A DNA stretch of 64,000 bases from Prorocentrum cordatum (GCA_963575745.1 CAUYUJ010015837.1:828586-892585); one strand, 5' to 3'; shown: positions 33,401-41,200, numbered from the stretch's first letter. Notes: generated by a model from the sequence alone, not told the origin. Numbers and translations: made by a program.

Positions 33401-34518
33401 AAGGGGGTGGGAGGGTGGGAACGAGATTGCGACGCGGGTGGGGGAGACAACCATTACCCTTGTTATTATGCGTGGCAGCGTAAGAACTGCACCGCCATGA
33501 ATTGTCGGCGATCCGTGTAGATGTCTTGGATCGGAGTGCGCCATTGGGCGGCGCTGGAGGCAATGCTCGGGGGTCCATCACGGATCCAAGACATCAGCGC
33601 GGACCTCAAACGTATCCTGTTTATGCAGTGTTTCTTTTCTTCTATATAAGCGACCTTGGGCCCGCCCTGGGGCTCTCCAGGGCCAGTTTAAGAGATGCGT
33701 ATTTGTTTTATATAGACATATAGACATACACCTTAGGCGATGCTGAAGAAAACCTAAGTTTTCGGCCAGAGTCTCGATTATTCTTAACGTTTCCATGTAA
33801 ATCTTCAGATTTTAATGGAAACGTTGGGTTGTTATCCAAAGTCTGAGACTATGAATTTCTTAACCCATGATTTCTTAAGCATTTCGCGTGGTGTAACATC
33901 TGAGGGTATCGCGAGCCCATCTTCAGCGGAAGAGCATCGTAGGCAGAAAGCGGTACCCATCGGCATTTCAGTGCTCATCACCTGTTAGGGCCTCGCTGTA
34001 GGCGTCTTTGGGCGTCTCTTGGAGGCTTCTTTTGGAACACCCTGGGGAGATCTCGGCGTCTTTGGTGGCTCGCTGGGCCGTCTTTGGTTGGTCTTGGGGC
34101 GTCTTGCAGCCATTCTGGGGGAGTCCTCGACTGTCTTGAAGCCGCCTGAAGTAGAAGAGCAGACAAGTGCGTACGCTTAAACTCCGGAGGTCCGGGCAGC
34201 TTTCGTGGATCGGCGATGGGACCTCCTCACTGGTGCACGAAACGCGCAAGGGGTGGCGCCTGAGGCGCCGCCAGGGGGGCAGAGGCGCGACATCCAAGAA
34301 AGCCGCACAGAGGCCGTCAGAGCGCCGGGGAGCAAAAGAAGTGGGGTCGGTCCGAATACCTCAGAGCACCAACCTGTGTTGGGTCAAGGCTTTGGCGACT
34401 CCAATAAAACAGCTTGTGTTGTGTCACGTCTTCTTGTGAAGTTCATGGCCCTTCCGAGGTGGGTGAGAGGAGCTCGAGCATGCTGATCTACACGCGCAAG
34501 ATTGGGGCAGGCGATTAG
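18232..34518 (+). CDS. RPS25: Small ribosomal subunit protein eS25, four exons over 16.3 kb
   Basis: Four exon-sized pieces on the + strand together spell an eS25 protein of about 97 residues with no internal stop. They are exon 1 (18232-18294), exon 2 (27871-27939), exon 3 (29658-29770) and exon 4 (34470-34518, ending TAG). Family landmarks appear in order: [69 protein letters not shown] and LIYTRK. eS25 is a eukaryote/archaea-specific protein of the 40S head, near the tRNA exit site, and is needed by some IRES-driven initiation. The protein is slightly shorter than the usual 105-125 residues because the N-terminal basic tail is short. The introns measure about 9,576, 1,718 and 4,699 bases and carry a Copia element, satellites and microsatellites. 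The proposed donors are GA, GC and GG (or GC); acceptors are AG followed by G. Exon joins are inferred from homology and frame. Confidence 0.88.
18720..19440. repeat. 9-bp minisatellite (GGGACCTGT core) in RPS25 intron 1
   Basis: About 720 bases of degenerate GGACCTGTG / GGCCTGTGG units. Because the unit is 9 bp, several frames stay open on both strands; one - frame reads as a collagen-like Gly-Pro-Thr series (18630-19232). Lack of a codon pattern, the simultaneous open frames and the position inside an intron argue for a minisatellite, not a gene. Confidence 0.85.
19425..20190. repeat. Irregular satellite (TGTAGCCGGCATTGAGG core) in RPS25 intron 1
   Basis: The core word recurs near 19429, 19510, 19590, 19762, 19918 and 20062, often followed by GAGAGCAC and by GGGATCGTGGCCGTCC. 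A longer direct repeat links about 19600-19720 with 20085-20190 (ATTGTGAGGAAGTCTGAGG in both). No gene. Confidence 0.75.
20423..20603 (+). repeat. 5' LTR of Copia element 2
   Basis: 181 bp, TGCAGAGATTTG...CTTACA. It aligns without large gaps to 27053-27233, with about 28 differences counted by eye. Confidence 0.92.
20604..20615 (+). other. Primer-binding site of Copia element 2
   Basis: TGGTAGGCGGGG directly follows the 5' LTR. The first five bases match the initiator-tRNA primer site and its position is as expected, but the 3' half is poor. Confidence 0.55.
20847..21821 (+). pseudogene. Gag of Copia element 2
   Basis: Starts with a Gln-rich coiled-coil-like segment (about 20847-20960), then [20 protein letters not shown], the conserved opening of the dinoflagellate Copia gag domain. 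After a frameshift, [15 protein letters not shown] and SILNPG match the NG.EAWR.L...YDP...GR...LL..IL.P segment. A third frame (21627-21821) gives the end of gag with [10 protein letters not shown] before the knuckle. Gag would assemble the RNA-containing particle. The reading frame changes at least twice (near 21180 and near a T8 run at 21620). Confidence 0.75.
21829..21870 (+). pseudogene. CCHC zinc knuckle of Copia element 2, second cysteine lost
   Basis: Reads [14 protein letters not shown]: the CxxCGxxxHxxxxC pattern with the second cysteine replaced by glycine. It lies just after gag in a different frame. Confidence 0.65.
21900..22640 (+). other. Protease-region remnant of Copia element 2
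   Basis: Located where the aspartic protease should be. No DSG/DTG motif could be placed with confidence. The frame is broken and partly low-complexity. Confidence 0.35.
22900..23815 (+). pseudogene. Integrase of Copia element 2
   Basis: Near 22910-23070 the frame gives [12 protein letters not shown]...[21 protein letters not shown], corresponding to the degenerate zinc-binding arm and to the strand with the first catalytic aspartate (SLDYGF). Near 23270-23390 another frame reads KAIGDV...[19 protein letters not shown], which holds the catalytic glutamate block (N..IE.AVK). Near 23563-23800, [20 protein letters not shown]...[10 protein letters not shown]...MKGEPW matches the C-terminal EFGE.V...........W..G..LG....... 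block. Intact integrase would join the element's DNA to the host chromosome. Several frameshifts are present. Confidence 0.75.
24644..25264 (+). pseudogene. Conserved pre-RT module of Copia element 2
   Basis: A 206-codon open frame containing [70 protein letters not shown] and [19 protein letters not shown]. The same ordered block occurs in Copia element 1 (9918-10412). It is a recurring feature of dinoflagellate Copia polyproteins, and its function is unknown to me. This is the longest undamaged piece of the element; it ends at a TGA (25262-25264) where an intact element would continue into the RT. Confidence 0.65.
25304..26202 (+). pseudogene. Reverse transcriptase of Copia element 2
   Basis: Frame 25304-25675 ends with [11 protein letters not shown]...[10 protein letters not shown], the Copia RT opening (.RWVD.NKGD.....RSR.V.REI). 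After a frameshift near 25640, 25672-26202 continues with [16 protein letters not shown] (the aspartate expected after AHL is lost here), [14 protein letters not shown] (catalytic xxDD) and [16 protein letters not shown], a typical post-catalytic block. The element RT would copy its RNA. At least one frameshift, the altered block and the missing GKL..LYG motif indicate that it is inactive. Confidence 0.8.
26281..26977 (+). pseudogene. RNase H of Copia element 2
   Basis: Frame 26281-26469 gives [20 protein letters not shown], the standard lead-in (.Y.AQDRPD....VK.L.R). Frame 26441-26653 gives [16 protein letters not shown] (DADWA......RKS) and [17 protein letters not shown] (the SSGEAEYY block). 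The frame stops at TAG 26651, and 26678-26977 resumes with [32 protein letters not shown] and the C-terminal MGFVF. The acidic residues D, E and D are all present. One in-frame stop and one frameshift remain. Confidence 0.8.
27045..27052 (+). other. Polypurine tract of Copia element 2
   Basis: AGGAGGAG ends at the base before the 3' LTR. Confidence 0.7.
27053..27233 (+). repeat. 3' LTR of Copia element 2
   Basis: 181 bp, TGCAGAGATTTG...TTCACA, partner of 20423-20603; followed by GTTAC. Confidence 0.92.
27239..27868. other. Remaining 3' part of RPS25 intron 1
   Basis: About 630 bases between the Copia element and RPS25 exon 2. G-rich at 27250-27380; no conserved motif or second gene seen. 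Confidence 0.45.
27871..27939 (+). CDS. RPS25: RPS25 exon 2
   Basis: Twenty-three codons reading [20 protein letters not shown] then IPK, directly matching the conserved eS25 segment after the KKKKWSKGK motif. The acceptor is AG at 27869-27870 followed by G. The proposed donor is GC at 27940, inside AGGCGAAG, a word that also occurs at the start of exon 3. Confidence 0.9.
28165..28345. repeat. Dispersed ~180-bp repeat, copy C (RPS25 intron 2)
   Basis: Shares ordered words with 45350-45520 and 49127-49310: GTAAGGA, a CCT(T/C/G)GC(A/G)TC(C/T)TT word, CTTTCGCTGGCC, then CCAAGGCCCTTGC(A/G)TCCT. No open frame is conserved among copies. It could be a short non-autonomous transposable element. Confidence 0.6.
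28806..29001. repeat. GTC microsatellite (RPS25 intron 2)
   Basis: About 195 bases of CGT/GTC triplets with scattered changes. Poly-Asp, poly-Thr and poly-Ser frames across it are shadows. Confidence 0.92.
29083..29195. repeat. Short foldback element (RPS25 intron 2)
   Basis: The left arm (around ACGTTCGGAGGTCTGCGCGG, 29089-29108) is the inverted complement of the right arm (around CGCGGACCTCCGAAAGCG, 29164-29181). The arms are about 35-40 bp at about 80% match, with a loop of about 30 bases. Related copies lie at 33505-33625 and, as a half-copy, at 34160-34225. Confidence 0.6.
29658..29770 (+). CDS. RPS25: RPS25 exon 3
   Basis: Encodes [19 protein letters not shown] then [15 protein letters not shown], the winged-helix core of eS25. 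The acceptor is AG at 29656-29657 followed by GC. The exon ends with two bases of a split arginine codon. The donor is ambiguous within a GAGG shared with exon 4. Confidence 0.9.
29870..30185. repeat. GGA/GAGGAG-rich purine tract (RPS25 intron 3)
   Basis: About 315 bases of mostly GGA, GAGG and GAAG. Multi-frame open; not coding. Confidence 0.85.
30240..30590. repeat. GAT/GCT trinucleotide microsatellite (RPS25 intron 3)
   Basis: GATGATGCTGATG units over about 350 bases, giving poly-Asp/Ala, poly-Met and poly-His shadow frames. Ends in GAGGAGGAGGAG next to the composite repeat. Confidence 0.92.
30592..31390. repeat. Composite repeat: ~56-bp pair plus five ~83-bp satellite units
   Basis: At 30740-30895 a unit of about 56 bases is doubled (CAGGATTT..AACAC word in both). 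From 30936, five units start at about 30936, 31015, 31101, 31183 and 31267 (spacing 79-86), each with GCGAATGT.(C/G)GCGGCGC(T/A)AAGGC, GAGCCACAT and CCGCCCTCAATCCGC-like words. The same series occurs inverted at 58190-58645. No gene. Confidence 0.8.
31391..32574. other. Unassigned part of RPS25 intron 3
   Basis: No recognised gene. It contains short C/T-rich runs (31600-31690), a T8G9 run near 32101-32117 and no conserved protein motif. Confidence 0.4.
32623..33020. repeat. ~75-bp degenerate tandem repeat (RPS25 intron 3)
   Basis: The core TGGTGCCGAG(A/C)A.(G/T)TGCCACGC recurs near 32624, 32702, 32795, 32858, 32929 and 32998 with decreasing similarity. Preceded by a CTC tract (32575-32622). 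Confidence 0.65.
33070..33385. repeat. GT-rich microsatellite (RPS25 intron 3)
   Basis: TGTGTG and TGCGTG variants with interruptions over about 300 bases. Confidence 0.85.
33505..33625. repeat. Short foldback element, second copy (RPS25 intron 3)
   Basis: GATGTCTTGGATCGG (33520-33534) faces GGATCCAAGACATC (33583-33596). The right arm continues AGCGCGGACCTCAAACGT, matching the arms of 29083-29195. Confidence 0.6.
33990..34145. repeat. GTCTTGGGGC-type minisatellite (RPS25 intron 3)
   Basis: Same family of CTTGG/GGCGTCTTGG words as the large arrays at 38280-42005. Followed by a half-copy of the short foldback element (34160-34225). Confidence 0.65.
34470..34518 (+). CDS. RPS25: RPS25 exon 4 (last)
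   Basis: Completes the split arginine codon and reads [15 protein letters not shown] then TAG, matching the C-terminal (V/M)(I/L)IYTR signature of eS25. The acceptor is AG at 34468-34469 followed by G. Identification rests on the IYTR motif and the exact reading-frame fit. Confidence 0.8.
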
Positions 34519-35910
34519 GTCATTCGCTCAGACGTGTTCTTACAGTTGCGCCGTGCTGCACGTCTGCGTTATGATCTGCAGCCCTACTTCATCCCGGGCA
34601 GAAGACCGTAGCGGGACACGGCTCAGCAACGCAGAATCCATGCATAACATCGGGGGGATGGTGATTGATTGGGCAGGCACGCCACATTCGTCCTGCCAGT
34701 AGGTGCCACACGGAAATGTATTCTTCCCAAGTGGCCCCAAGGACCCACAGAAGTTCTGGGGCACGTTGGGGCTCTGAACGCTCTGCGACGAACGTGTCCC
34801 GAGATTTCTTGCATCAGTATTTATCTTCGCATGCGCTTATTGTAGCGGGACGTGAGTTAGCAGAGCAAAGGGCAGGTAGAAAGTTCCCAGGGTGGTTCTT
34901 GCTGTTGGCCAACACGAGCTTTCTTAAAGCGAAGCAGATGCGAGAGCTCCAGTCTAATCGAACGTGGCGCTCCCATGTACACATAGACAGAGGGAGAGAG
35001 AGAGAGAGCGAGAGAGAGAGAAGGATCTATGTACACATAGAAAACGAGAGACAGAGAGAGAGAGAGAGCGATACCACGCATCCTATTGCGTAAATTAAGT
35101 TGCAAAGCCCACGCTCGTATGAGCACTGAGCTTTGACGTGATGACCGACTGGCATCCTCCCATCTACTTGCGCTCCCTTCGAGCTGGCCGTAGGCCAATG
35201 ATTGCTTACCCCAGGGTTGCAACCGTCCCGCAGTCGGATTCAGCTCGCATGCGGTGCGGATGGTGTGTTGCTTGTAGATGGTGTGCATATGGCGTGCTTC
35301 TGTTTTTTCCGCCACGTCAGAGTGTCGGTGCTTGCATTGGTGCCGAGGTCGGCGACTGGCTCACGGACGAGTGGAGGGCTGCGCGCGCCGCTATGCCGCA
35401 GTACCGTCCGACGAAGTCTACGCGCGCACCCCTGCCAAGACTATCGATCCCAGTCTTCATCATCATCTGACATATTGCAATACCTTGCTGGTCCAATAGT
35501 TTGGTTTGAGTCTCGTGGGTGCGGCTGCAGGGGAGCAGGCCGCTCAATCCGGTCATTCTTTCATGCAGCTTTGAGTTCTTCTTTCGTGCGGTCAGTACAT
35601 GTTGGCATGTGACCTGCGAGATTTGGCCATCGCCTTCATCAGCCAGTATCTGTCACACGCATGCGTATGATTCTGCTGCCCCCCCCCCACCCCACGGCAA
35701 CTCAGCACCATGTTGCCCACCAGTCATGGGCCCGCTCCTTTATACGCTTTCCTGCGTGCTCGCCGAAGAGTGGATGTTTGTTGGCTCCATTCTTCTGGCT
35801 CAGGCCACCTTTCCTCGAAGGGGCGAGGAGAGAGGGCCGATCTTCTTGTTCTCCTTCCTGTGGAAGGGCTGCTCCAAACCAGCCTCGCGTCGCAGCCTTC
35901 CTTCCATTAA
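34519..35910. other. Intergenic region between RPS25 and the dioxygenase-like gene
   Basis: About 1.4 kb with no recognised gene. A GAGA microsatellite (34985-35072) is interrupted and bordered by CTATGTGTACATAG-like palindromic words (near 34973 and 35027). The remaining short frames show no known motif. Confidence 0.45.
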
Positions 35911-36580
35911 ATGGCAGAAGGTTCGGCTGGCAAGAAGTCGACGTACAAGGCCTCCACCTACGCCGCGAGTGGCCTTTGGCTGGAGCACTCCAAGGTCGAG
36001 TACGCTGCCAACCCGAAGAAAGGAAAGTCCTTCGACCGCTACGCAGCCTACGAGAAGGCAGCGACCATCGGCGAGGCCCTGAAGGCTGGGGCGCTGCCGG
36101 CCGATCTGCTGTTCGACTACGAGAAGGGCCACCTCAAGGTCCTTGGGCCACTGCGGGAAAAGCCCTTGGACATTTTCACCCTGGAGGACATCAACGAGCT
36201 CACGTACACGGACAAGGTGCTTTGCCGGTATTCCTACTATTCGCAGCCTCGAGACGACCAGAGCGGCGCTGGTAAGATCCAGGTGCTGGAGGAGAGCCTC
36301 AAGAAGCAGAGGGCGACCATGAAGAGGCTCGGGAAGATCGAGCTGGCGAGGCAGCTGGACATCGGGGACGTGGACAGCCTCAACGACTCGGTCGGCTTCT
36401 GGGAGACGCCCGTGATGATGGCCAAGCGTTCCGTTGCGGCCGCTCAGGCGCAAGAGTTTCTCGACCACGCGGATGCGACCGGCGGCAAGATTACGGATTT
36501 CGAGGTCCTACAGGTGCTGCGCCTCTGGGACTTCCGGGAGAACGAGACCAGGAAGTTCGGTAGCAAATCGTGGGAGCCTC
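35911..36580 (+). CDS. Dioxygenase-like gene, exon 1
   Basis: Codes from MAEGSAGKKST to KFGSKSWEP. Two GT donors fit the frame of exon 2: 36560 (ending after KF plus one base) or 36581. Reading on without splicing meets TAA at 36592. Confidence 0.65.
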
Positions 36581-37970
36581 GTATGCCCTCTTAATTCCGC
36601 TTCCGGCGTCGATTAGCGTCTGGTAATCGATGAGGCAGCGCCGATTTCGCGTCGATTAGCGTCGATTGGCGTCGATTAGCGTCGATCTAGCGTTGATTAG
36701 CGTCGGATAGCGTTGATCGTCGCCGATTCGCAAGGGCCAACAAGATGGTGTGAGAGGCTCCCATGAGTGGCCACCGAACAGGAAGAATGTGATGAGGGAG
36801 GGGCAGACGTTCGTCTACTCAGACACCATAGGCTTTGTTGCGGACCGCACCGGGCATATTCTGGCGAAGGAGGAGACGAAGCGCTATCCACAGGTCGGTG
36901 TGCTTTTCAACCGTTGGCTCAAGGACCACATCGACAGGGAGCATCTGGGCACCGACTTTGTTTACACCTCCATCAACATCAACAAGAACTATGCGGGAAG
37001 GCTGCACCGCGATGGGAACAACGTGGGGCCCTCCTTCCTGAAGGCGTTCGGGAATTTCAGCGGTGGCCAGCTGAATTACTTTCCAGAAGATGACCGCAGT
37101 TTGAAAATAGAGGACCTCGACTCTATGACTGACCAGAGCTCAAAGATCGATGTCAAAAAGGGGCTGCTCTTGTTCGACGGCAAACGAGGGCACTTCGTTG
37201 ACGATTTCGAAGGTGAACGCTACAGCCTAGTCTTCTTCACGTGCCCACGCTTCGAGAAGGCGTCGGACGAAAGTAGGCAGTTTCTCCAAAAAGCAGGCTT
37301 CCCCCTGCCGACCGCCGCGACAATGGAATCCGTCATGGGTTTGCTCCGAAAGCCGAAAGGGTATGGCGACAGCGGGAAGAAGGGGCAGAAAGCGGAGCAA
37401 GGCAAGACCACGGCCCCTAGCCTCCATGACGCGCCGTGGATCTATTATTCTTCGTGCACCCCGGAACTGGATGCGGCAGAGGCGAGGGCAGAGGAGTTCT
37501 GGAACCGCAACGGCCTTAAGCAGGCCAAGGTCGACGAGGGGTCCAAGAAGGTCGGGAAGATAGCATGGGAGCACACCAAGAACGCGCGGGATGCGAAGTG
37601 GGTCGACACGATGTCCTTCCAGCTGCCCGGGAAGCCTTCTCGCAAAGACCTCATCTTGGAGGGCCACAAGAACCTGGTCGACGCCGTCGCGTTCCTCAGC
37701 GCGGAGGAGGCGAAGGCGCCCAAGGCGGTGGCCAAGGAGGGGTGCTGCGCCATCCTCTCCAACCGCACCAAGGTCTGGTACGCTCTGTACGCGCGGGGCC
37801 ACAAGGCGCAGGCGCTGGCGGCCTTCCGTGTCGAGGCCACAGGGGCGAGACAGGCGTGCGCGAAGCCCGCGGCGCCGCAGGCCACCCCGCCGTCTAAGCG
37901 GGCGGCACCCGCGGGCAGGGAGGCGAAGATCGCGCAGAGCTCCGAGAAGCGGCGCCGGACCAAGGCATGA
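35911..37970 (+). CDS. 2-oxoglutarate/Fe(II) dioxygenase-like protein (TET/JBP-like motif layout), two exons
   Basis: Exon 1 (35911 to about 36580) opens with ATG right after an in-frame TAA. It gives a 223-residue region with TIGEALKAGALPADLLFDYE and long charged helices. Exon 2 (36757-37970) adds about 404 residues; the full protein is about 620-627 aa. Exon 2 holds the catalytic-looking core: RLHRDGNNVGPS (His at 37005, Asp at 37011, the HxD pair), GGQLNYFPED, then FDGKRGHFV (distal His at 37191) and GERYSLVFFT (Arg at 37218 for 2-oxoglutarate). The C-terminus is Lys/Arg-rich (EKRRRTKA), probably a nuclear signal. HxD...H...R is diagnostic of the 2OG-Fe(II) superfamily. Closeness to TET/JBP thymine or cytosine oxidases is my inference from spacing, not proven. 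An RNA-, protein- or nucleotide-modifying relative is possible. Confidence 0.72.
36581..36756 (+). other. Intron of the dioxygenase-like gene, with GTCGATTAGC repeat
   Basis: About 176 bases. The centre (36607-36728) is a degenerate 10-12 bp tandem repeat of GTCGATTAGC. It ends AG before GCTCCC. The words flanking both ends are similar (GAGCCTCGTATG against GAGGCTCCCATG). Confidence 0.6.
36757..37970 (+). CDS. Dioxygenase-like gene, exon 2 (catalytic core and basic tail)
   Basis: Starts in the codon split by the intron and runs SHEWPPNRKNVMREGQ..., HRDGNN, GHFV, ERYSLVFF, to a basic C-terminus and TGA at 37968-37970. No internal stop or frameshift, and no low-complexity run, which suggests selection for coding. 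Confidence 0.75.
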
Positions 37971-38280
37971 CGCAACCAGGCCGCTGGTGAGCCCCAGACG
38001 GCGCATCAGAACTCTGAGCTGCAGGGGCACGGCTCCCGTGGGGTTGCCTCTGCGTGTCCACCCGCGCGTGGCCGCCGCAGGCTTCGCGGGCGCTATTCCA
38101 GCTTCCTCGTAGGTCGCTCTGCCGGGGTATCCAAGAGGCTCTGACGCGCGGGGTGCGCACCGCCTTTGGAGGGATGCAAAACAGAAGGATGGAATTTCTG
38201 AACGTTTCGCGTATCCCCTCCAGCTCTTCCAGGAACGATGCCTAGGGGAGCTGCCCTTTTCGTGGGAGTGTGGCATCGTC
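37971..38280. other. 3' flank of the dioxygenase-like gene
   Basis: About 300 bases without a further gene; likely 3' UTR and flank. The last part (38203-38260) carries a copy of a short dispersed motif (see 42542-42612). Confidence 0.4.
38203..38260. repeat. Short dispersed motif, copy 1 (TTTCGCGT...AACGATGCC...GGGAG)
   Basis: TTTCGCGTATCCCC, CCAGGAACGATGCC and GGGGAGCTGCCC in order; similar series at 42542-42612 and 44345-44420. Confidence 0.5.
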
Positions 38281-38990
38281 AGGATACCCCGAGGAGCCTC
38301 AGTGAACCAGAGGCCTCTTGCCCTGGAGTTGCCTGAGATGTCTCCTGGGGGGCTCTTGGTGACCTCTCAGGGCGTCTTGGGGGCTCTTGCGGGGTGGCCT
38401 CTTGGGGCCAACAAGACGCCCAAGAGGCCACCAAGACGCCTCTTGGAGCCTCTTCGCGGCCTCATGGGGCCTTGTTGAGGCCCTCTTGGGTGCCTTGTAG
38501 GCCTTCTTGAGGCCATCTTGGAGGACGTGGATGAAAGCAGGAGGGGCCTAAATGAGGGCCCCCCCTCTGGAACCCCACATGTCGCCTCTTGGCGCCCTCT
38601 GGGGCGCTCTTGGAGCGTTCGTGGGTGCTCTTGGGGCCGTCTTTGGGCCCTCTTCGGGCACTTCCCTGGGGTCTTGCCGGAGCCCCGTTGGTGCCATCTT
38701 GAAGCCTCGGAGTGCCATGAGTAGCGAACAGATGAAACGGCAAAACAAACTGATGTTCCGTAACCGTTGGCAGGATTTGGGCCTCTTCGGGGTGTCATGA
38801 GGGGCCCCCGACGCCGATTGGACCCGTTTTGGAGCGGTACCTTTTGAAGTACGTTGTAAGCCATCTTGAGCGATATCGCGCTATCTTGAGCCATCTTGGA
38901 GACCATCTTGTCCTCTATGACCCTTTGGAACCATCTTGGGCGCTCTAACGACCCGCGACCCCCTCGTCCAGGTCCAGGGGATGTTGGCAG
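38280..38990. repeat. CTCTTGGGGGC-type minisatellite, first block
   Basis: Short GC-rich words (CTTGGGGGC, CTCTTGGGGC, GAGGCC) repeat irregularly. Open in many frames, giving Gly/Leu/Trp or Pro/Arg/Lys shadows. Confidence 0.8.
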
Positions 38991-38995
38991 GCCCG

Positions 38996-39225
38996 CTGGT
39001 TGGTCGGCGAGTTGGCGATTGGTTGGTTGCCTGGTTTGTTGGTTGGCTGGTTTGTTGGTCGGTCGGTTGGCTGGCTGGTTGGTTGTTTGGTTGATCGGTT
39101 GGTTGGTTGATTGGCCAGCGGATTGGTTGGTTGGTTGGTTGATTGGCCCGTTCATTGGTTGGTTGATTTGTTGGTTGGTTGGCTGATCGGGAAAGCGGTT
39201 GGTGCATTGATGGGTTGGATGGACC
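38996..39225. repeat. TTGGTTGG(C) microsatellite
   Basis: Tetranucleotide TTGG with CGG, CTGG and ATTGG variants over about 230 bases. Confidence 0.9.
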
Positions 39226-39239
39226 CGTTTGCTTATGTT

Positions 39240-40060
39240 TTGCGAGGCGGCGCAAAGGAGCGAAGCACATACAATTCTACGTTGCACGTCATGTGGTAAC
39301 GCAGGAGCGGAACACATATTAGTTCATCATTTCCGTCACGCTGCAAAGTCAGTGGGCAGAACACATGTTACTCCACTGCGCCTGCCGAGCGGCAAAGCAG
39401 AAGGGCTGAGCCAATACCAGTCTACCTTTTTCGTCCAGCGGCGTCACAGGGGGCGAGACATGTTTTCAATTCTAGTCGCCATGTGGCAGCGTAGAGGGGT
39501 AGACCAAATACAACTCCATGCGATACGCCACGCGACAACACAAAGGGGCTGATACCATACTATTCTACTTTGGTCGTCGCGTGGCAGTGCATGGGGGCGG
39601 ACAGCATACGATTCCATTTTGCCCGCCACGTGGCAACGCAGTGGGGGGCTGACAACCACACTATCCGACGTTATTTGTCATGTGGCGACGGAGGGGGGAA
39701 CAGCCACACATTTCGTGCTAGTCGCCACATGGGAGCGTAGGAGGAGCGAACCATGCACACATATACGCTGTACTGTACGTGGCAACCCAAAGGGGCTGAG
39801 AACATACTATCCTACTTGGGTCGTCACATGGCAATGCAGGGGGGCGGGCAGACACCATACGAGCGCACTTGACTCGCCACATGACAGCGCAGGAGGGGCT
39901 GACACAACACTCTTCTATTGTAATCGTCACGTGACAGCGCACAGAGGCGAACAACCAAAACATGCCAATCTAGTCGCCACATGACAGCGCAAACGGGGCG
40001 ACACACCTGCACAGATACGCTATACTTCACGTGGCAACGCACAGGGGCCTAGAATCTATC
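39240..40060. repeat. ~60-bp satellite (CATGTGGCAACGCAGGGGGGC core), array 1
   Basis: About 13 degenerate units of 55-62 bp, each with (C/T)AC(G/A)TGGCA(A/G)(C/T)GCA, a G-rich run, CATAC(T/G)ATTC and TCGTC/TCGCCA words. No gene. Confidence 0.8.
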
Positions 40061-40225
40061 ATTATCGCAGACGCCCACGGCGAATCACCGCCGCCCCCTG
40101 CCTTCTGGAATCACCCATGTGGCCGGGCGTTGTGGCAAGAGCTCTGCCAGGCTATCGGGCCATGTGTTCCCCCAGCCGTTGTAGAGACCCTTCGGGGAAC
40201 ACTTGGGGAGGATGGCGGGGAAGAT

Positions 40226-40350
40226 CCGGAGAAGGAGGATGAGGAGGAGGAGGAGGAGGAGGAGGAGGAGGAGTAGGAGGAGGAGGAGGAGGAGGAGGAG
40301 GAGGAGGAGGAGGAGCAGGAGCAGGAGCAGGAGGAAGAGGAGGAGGTGGC
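40226..40350. repeat. GGA microsatellite
   Basis: GAGGAGGAG with a single TAG and GAGCAG interruptions, about 120 bases. Confidence 0.92.
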
Positions 40351-41200
40351 ATCTTGGGAGCTTCTGGGGGCACTCTTGAAGCCTCCAGGGGGAGCCTTTT
40401 GGAGGCATCTTGGGGGCCTCCTTGGGCCTCTTGGGGGCCTTTGGGGGCTTCGTGGGGGCCTCTCTGGCTGTCTGCGGGCATTGCTGTCCTTACCGGCGCC
40501 GTCGGAACCCGTCTTGGAGGCCTCTCTGGGCCGACTTAGGGCCCTCTTGGGGTGCTCCAGGGCCGTCTTGGAGGCCATCTTGGGCGTCTTCGAGGCCTCT
40601 TGGGCCGTCTTGGGGCCCTTCTGGGGCTGTCTTCGGGGCCTCTTGGGCCGTTCTGGGGCCATCTTGAAGGCCTCGTGGGCGACCTTTGAGCTGTCTCGAG
40701 CCGTCGGAAGATCGAAAAGCAGCACGTGCCAACATCTTCAAACAAACCTAAGGAAACGCAATGATTGTTGCCTTTTCGGCCCTTCCTGGGGGCCCTCTTG
40801 GGGGCCTCTTGGGCCGTCTTGGAGACCTCTTGGGGGCCTCTTGGGCCGTCTTGGGTCATCTTCGAGCCATCTTCGGCCGTCTTGATGGCCTCCTGGCCCG
40901 TCTGACGCCGTCGGAAGCCGTCTTGAGGCCCTCTCTGAGCCGACTTGGGGCCCTGTTGCCGTGCTCTTGGGCCGTCCTGGAGGCCTCTTTGGGCGTCTTG
41001 GAGGCCCCTTGGGCAGTATTGGGGCCCTCCTGGGGCAGTCTGGGGGGCCTCTTGGGCCGTTCTGGGGCTCTCTTGGAGGCCTCTTGGGCGGTCTTGGGGC
41101 GACCTTTGGGGGCTCTTCGGCCGTCTCGGGCCGTCGGATAGCCGAAGAGAAGGAAATACCGAAAATCCTTCGAACACAGAATGACAATCAATGATATTAG
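40350..41200. repeat. GTCTTGGGGCC minisatellite with ~410-bp higher-order repeat
   Basis: Two successive blocks (about 40350-40770 and 40770-41200) match over their whole length: CCGTCGGAA(C/G)CCGTCTTG at 40499 and 40908, and a non-repetitive tail (CCGTCGGA...GAA...AACAATG-like) at 40696-40770 and 41128-41200. The higher-order period is about 410 bases. Confidence 0.8.

Noticed and set aside
35800-36468. 222-codon - strand frame opposite the dioxygenase-like exon 1
   Set aside because: Antisense shadow of a well-supported + exon; no motif.
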